Below are positions 61,928 to 64,000 of a stretch of DNA of 64,000 nucleotides, piece after piece. Position numbers and translations under genes: made by a program. The stretch lies in the NCBI RefSeq assembly GCF_022354465.1, contig NZ_CP092361.1:248001-312000 (forward strand), in the 5' to 3' direction. This DNA is from Wielerella bovis (GTDB lineage Bacteria; Pseudomonadota; Gammaproteobacteria; Burkholderiales; Neisseriaceae). Below the pieces are notes generated by a model. The model searched no databases. It had not been told where the DNA came from and saw nothing but the letters and a program-made list of their open reading frames with translations. Positions within the stretch are counted from its first letter, which is position 1. The number at the start of each line of letters is the position of its first letter.

Positions 61928-63076
61928 ATGTATGCATTTAGTTTTTGCAATCCCACTCGCATTGAATTTGGCGCACAAAAAGAACAACGCATCGGCGAAT
62001 ACATGAAAGAATATGGCGTGAAAAAGGCTTTATTGGTCTATGGTAGCGAACGCATCAAACAATCAGGTTTGTATGATACTGTTGTAGGCAGCCTGAAAGC
62101 CTGTGGCATTGAATGCGTCGCTTTGGGTGGCATCAAAAGCAATCCCGTGTTAAGCAAAGTCAATGAAGGTATTGATTTGGCAAAACAATCAGGCGTGGAC
62201 AGTATTTTGAGTGTCGGCGGTGGTTCATGTTTGGATAGTGCCAAAGCCATTGCCGCTGGGGCAAAATACGATGGCGATGTGTGGGATTTTTTCACAGGCA
62301 AAGCAACTATTGGTGCAGCATTGCCGATTTTTGACATCATGACATTGGCAGCAACGGGCAGTGAAATGAATCGTGGCAGCGTGATTACCAACGAAGCCAC
62401 CAAACAAAAATATTCCGTGCAAAGTCCATTCTGGTTTCCCAAAGTATCGGTAATTAGCCCAGAATTGCAAGCAACCGTCAGCGATGATTATTTAGTGTAT
62501 TCCGCCGCCGATATTATTGCCCACTCCATTGAAGCGTATTTCACCGCAAAAATTCACCCAGAAATCATCAGCATGCAAGTGGAAAGCAACATCAAAACCG
62601 TCATCAAAACCACCGAAATTTTGCTGGCAAATCCACAAGACCACGATGCGCGTGGCGATTTCGCATGGGCAGCCACAATGGCATTGAACGGTTTGACCCA
62701 TGTCGGCGTGCATGCGTTTAACTTCCCCAATCACACGATTGAACATGCCATGAGTGCAGTATGCAATGTGCCACATGGTGCAGGTTTGTCGGTTGTGATG
62801 CCCGCTTGGATGACGTGGTACAAAGACCAAAACTTGCCACAATTTGAACGTTTTGCGCGTGAAATTTTCGGATTGAGCGATGCAGAAGCAGGCATTGCCG
62901 CCTTGAAAGCATGGTTTGACAAAATTGGCACACCAACTACATTGGCGCAATTGAATATTGTTGGCGATGTGCTGGAAGAAGTGATTGATGTTGCCGCGCA
63001 AAATGCACAAGCGCGTGGCATGGAGAAAATGTATAATCAACAAACCATACGCGATATTTTTGCATTAGCGAAGTAA
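61928..63076 (+). CDS. Iron-containing (group III) alcohol dehydrogenase, BDH/YqhD-like
   Basis: NAD(P)H-dependent alcohol or aldehyde oxidoreductase. GVKKALLVYGSERIKQSG (nucleotide site), LSVGGGSCLDSAKAIAAGA, LAATGSEMNRGSVITNEATKQK, then metal ligands in ADIIAHSIEAYF, HVGVHAFNFPNHTIEHAMSA and VPHGAGLSVVMPAWM. 382 aa fits the butanol dehydrogenase/YqhD branch. AAGGAA before the ATG. Preceded by a Correia-like element; closed by a strong terminator. Natural substrate unknown, perhaps toxic aldehydes. Confidence 0.9.
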   Translation: MYAFSFCNPTRIEFGAQKEQRIGEYMKEYGVKKALLVYGSERIKQSGLYDTVVGSLKACGIECVALGGIKSNPVLSKVNEGIDLAKQSGVDSILSVGGGSCLDSAKAIAAGAKYDGDVWDFFTGKATIGAALPIFDIMTLAATGSEMNRGSVITNEATKQKYSVQSPFWFPKVSVISPELQATVSDDYLVYSAADIIAHSIEAYFTAKIHPEIISMQVESNIKTVIKTTEILLANPQDHDARGDFAWAATMALNGLTHVGVHAFNFPNHTIEHAMSAVCNVPHGAGLSVVMPAWMTWYKDQNLPQFERFAREIFGLSDAEAGIAALKAWFDKIGTPTTLAQLNIVGDVLEEVIDVAAQNAQARGMEKMYNQQTIRDIFALAK

Positions 63077-63092
63077 AGAAGTAGTGAAATGT

Positions 63093-63143
63093 AATGCTTT
63101 CGGGCTGCCTTATTTGATTTAAGGCAGCCTGAAAGCATTTTTT
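63093..63143 (+). terminator. Terminator after the alcohol dehydrogenase gene
   Basis: AATGCTTTCGGGCTGCCTTA pairs with TAAGGCAGCCTGAAAGCATT with one mismatch (about 20 bp) and is followed by six T. It is an extended DUS hairpin. Confidence 0.88.
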
Positions 63144-63179
63144 CACAGATAAACCTTTTCTTTATCAGGGCTAGTGCAT

Positions 63180-63185
63180 TATAAT
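63180..63185 (+). promoter_or_regulatory. -10 box of fba
   Basis: TATAAT 49 bases before the ATG of fba. The -35 region is unclear (TTTCTT at 17 bases). Confidence 0.5.
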
Positions 63186-63233
63186 CACGCTGCTTTAAAA
63201 ATTACATCAAACTACATTTTAAGGAGCAAGATT

Positions 63234-64000
63234 ATGGCACTCGTATCCATGCGTCAATTGTTAGACCATGCTGCCGAACATGGCTATGGTTTACCTGCAT
63301 TCAACGTCAATAATTTGGAACAAATGCGCGCTATTATGGAGGCAGCGAATCAAGTCAATGCCCCCGTTATTGTGCAAGCCTCCGCAGGCGCACGCAAATA
63401 TGCAGGTGCGCCATTTTTGCGCCATTTAATTTTAGCAGCGGTGGAAGAGTTCCCACATATTCCCGTTGTGATGCACCAAGACCACGGCGCATCGCCCGAT
63501 GTGTGCCAACGTTCCATTCAATTAGGATTCAGTTCCGTGATGATGGACGGTTCTTTATTGGAAGACGGCAAAACGCCATCAACTTACGAATACAATGCCG
63601 AAGTAACGCGCCGCGTTGTACAATTTTCACACGCTTGTGGCGTATCGGTGGAAGGCGAAATTGGCGTATTGGGTAATTTGGAAACAGGCGAAGCAGGCGA
63701 AGAAGACGGCGTGGGTGCAGCAGGCAAATTAAATCATGACCAAATGCTGACCAGCGTGGAAGATGCCGTGCGTTTTGTACGCGATACCAATGTAGATGCC
63801 TTAGCAATCGCAGTCGGCACCAGTCATGGCGCATACAAATTCACTCGCCCACCCACAGGCGAAATCTTACGCATTGACCGCATCAAAGAAATCCACGCCG
63901 CCTTGCCCAATACCCATATTGTGATGCACGGTTCCAGTTCCGTGCCACAAGAATGGTTGAAAGTTATCAACGAATATGGCGGCGATATTGGCGAAACCTA
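63234..64000 (+). CDS. fba: Class II fructose-bisphosphate aldolase, 3' truncated by window edge
   Basis: Zinc aldolase that splits or makes fructose 1,6-bisphosphate; with no phosphofructokinase in Entner-Doudoroff users its likely role is gluconeogenic. [51 protein letters not shown] (zinc His), [23 protein letters not shown] and [10 protein letters not shown] are typical of the Calvin-type subgroup. 255 codons are visible of about 354. AAGGAG lies upstream of the ATG. Confidence 0.96.
   Translation, partial: MALVSMRQLLDHAAEHGYGLPAFNVNNLEQMRAIMEAANQVNAPVIVQASAGARKYAGAPFLRHLILAAVEEFPHIPVVMHQDHGASPDVCQRSIQLGFSSVMMDGSLLEDGKTPSTYEYNAEVTRRVVQFSHACGVSVEGEIGVLGNLETGEAGEEDGVGAAGKLNHDQMLTSVEDAVRFVRDTNVDALAIAVGTSHGAYKFTRPPTGEILRIDRIKEIHAALPNTHIVMHGSSSVPQEWLKVINEYGGDIGET

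Larger units (their letters stand above)
1..64000. repeat. Kingella-dialect DNA uptake sequence AGGCAGCCTGAA, dispersed
   Basis: The 12-mer recurs across the whole window in both orientations, mostly between genes and often as inverted pairs; examples start at 1945, 6602, 7765, 13292, 30902, 32101, 63122. It also occurs in frame inside genes as RQPE/SLK/FQAA codons. One- and two-base variants (GCAGTCTGAA and others) occur too. These sites let competent Neisseriaceae take up related DNA through the ComP pilin. Confidence 0.93.

Overview
The window is a stretch of a Neisseriaceae chromosome, most likely Kingella or a close relative. The main clue is the 12-mer AGGCAGCCTGAA (reverse TTCAGGCTGCCT), which recurs at roughly one to two copies per kb by eye, often as inverted pairs behind genes. 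From memory this is the Kingella dialect of the neisserial DNA uptake sequence (DUS). Gene content also fits: a neisserial-type bamA/skp/lpxD block, an Entner-Doudoroff cluster controlled by HexR, hemO/hmbR heme acquisition, and Correia-like and dRS3-like repeats.

Layout: 1-1501 is the 3' part of a K+/H+ antiporter gene, then rnpB (RNase P RNA). 2104-8019 is rseP-bamA-skp-lpxD plus a small membrane protein. 8339-11425 holds doxX, an M48 protease next to two YbjQ-type genes, and a lipoprotein. 11935-17833 has rho, aroG, two tRNAs, ruvA, ampD and zipA. 17895-27948 is the Entner-Doudoroff block: pgi, hexR, nudE, glk, pgl, lysE-like, an EF-hand gene and zwf on the minus strand, with edd divergent. 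28078-33669 has gpmA, a glycosyltransferase, two small genes, rpmB-rpmG, a DUF817 gene and eda. 33949-37559 is hemO divergent from hmbR. 37967-39482 is tuf-rpsJ. 39984-61742 is the complete nuoA-N set for respiratory complex I. 61928 to the end is an iron-type alcohol dehydrogenase and the start of class II fba.

The nuo region is the most unusual part. All fourteen nuo genes are present and look intact, but many junctions hold AT-richer cargo: a secreted miniprotein (nuoB|C), four small ORFs (nuoD|E), a GIY-YIG nuclease (nuoE|F), a hypothetical gene and a DUF559 endonuclease-like gene (nuoF|G), a second DUF559 gene (nuoH|I), repeats (nuoI|J and nuoK|L), and an AAA ATPase plus PIN nuclease pair (nuoL|M). 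Both DUF559 genes are bracketed by inverted copies of one G-rich palindrome, and the same palindrome pair also occurs without a gene. The GIY-YIG gene is bracketed by dRS3 palindromes. This resembles REP/RAYT-type systems, with DUF559 in the role of the mobilising enzyme, and is my best candidate for an undescribed system. The AAA-PIN pair is a second candidate, possibly defensive. One DUF559 gene is split by a Correia-like MITE whose TA target duplication can be reconstructed from the paralogue.

The four exact N. meningitidis-type DUS 12-mers that I noticed (ATGCCGTCTGAA) all lie between nuoD and nuoL, and its 10-mer core lies inside the PIN gene. This suggests DNA exchange with Neisseria in this region. 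All identifications are from reading the sequence and memory of the families; no searches were run.
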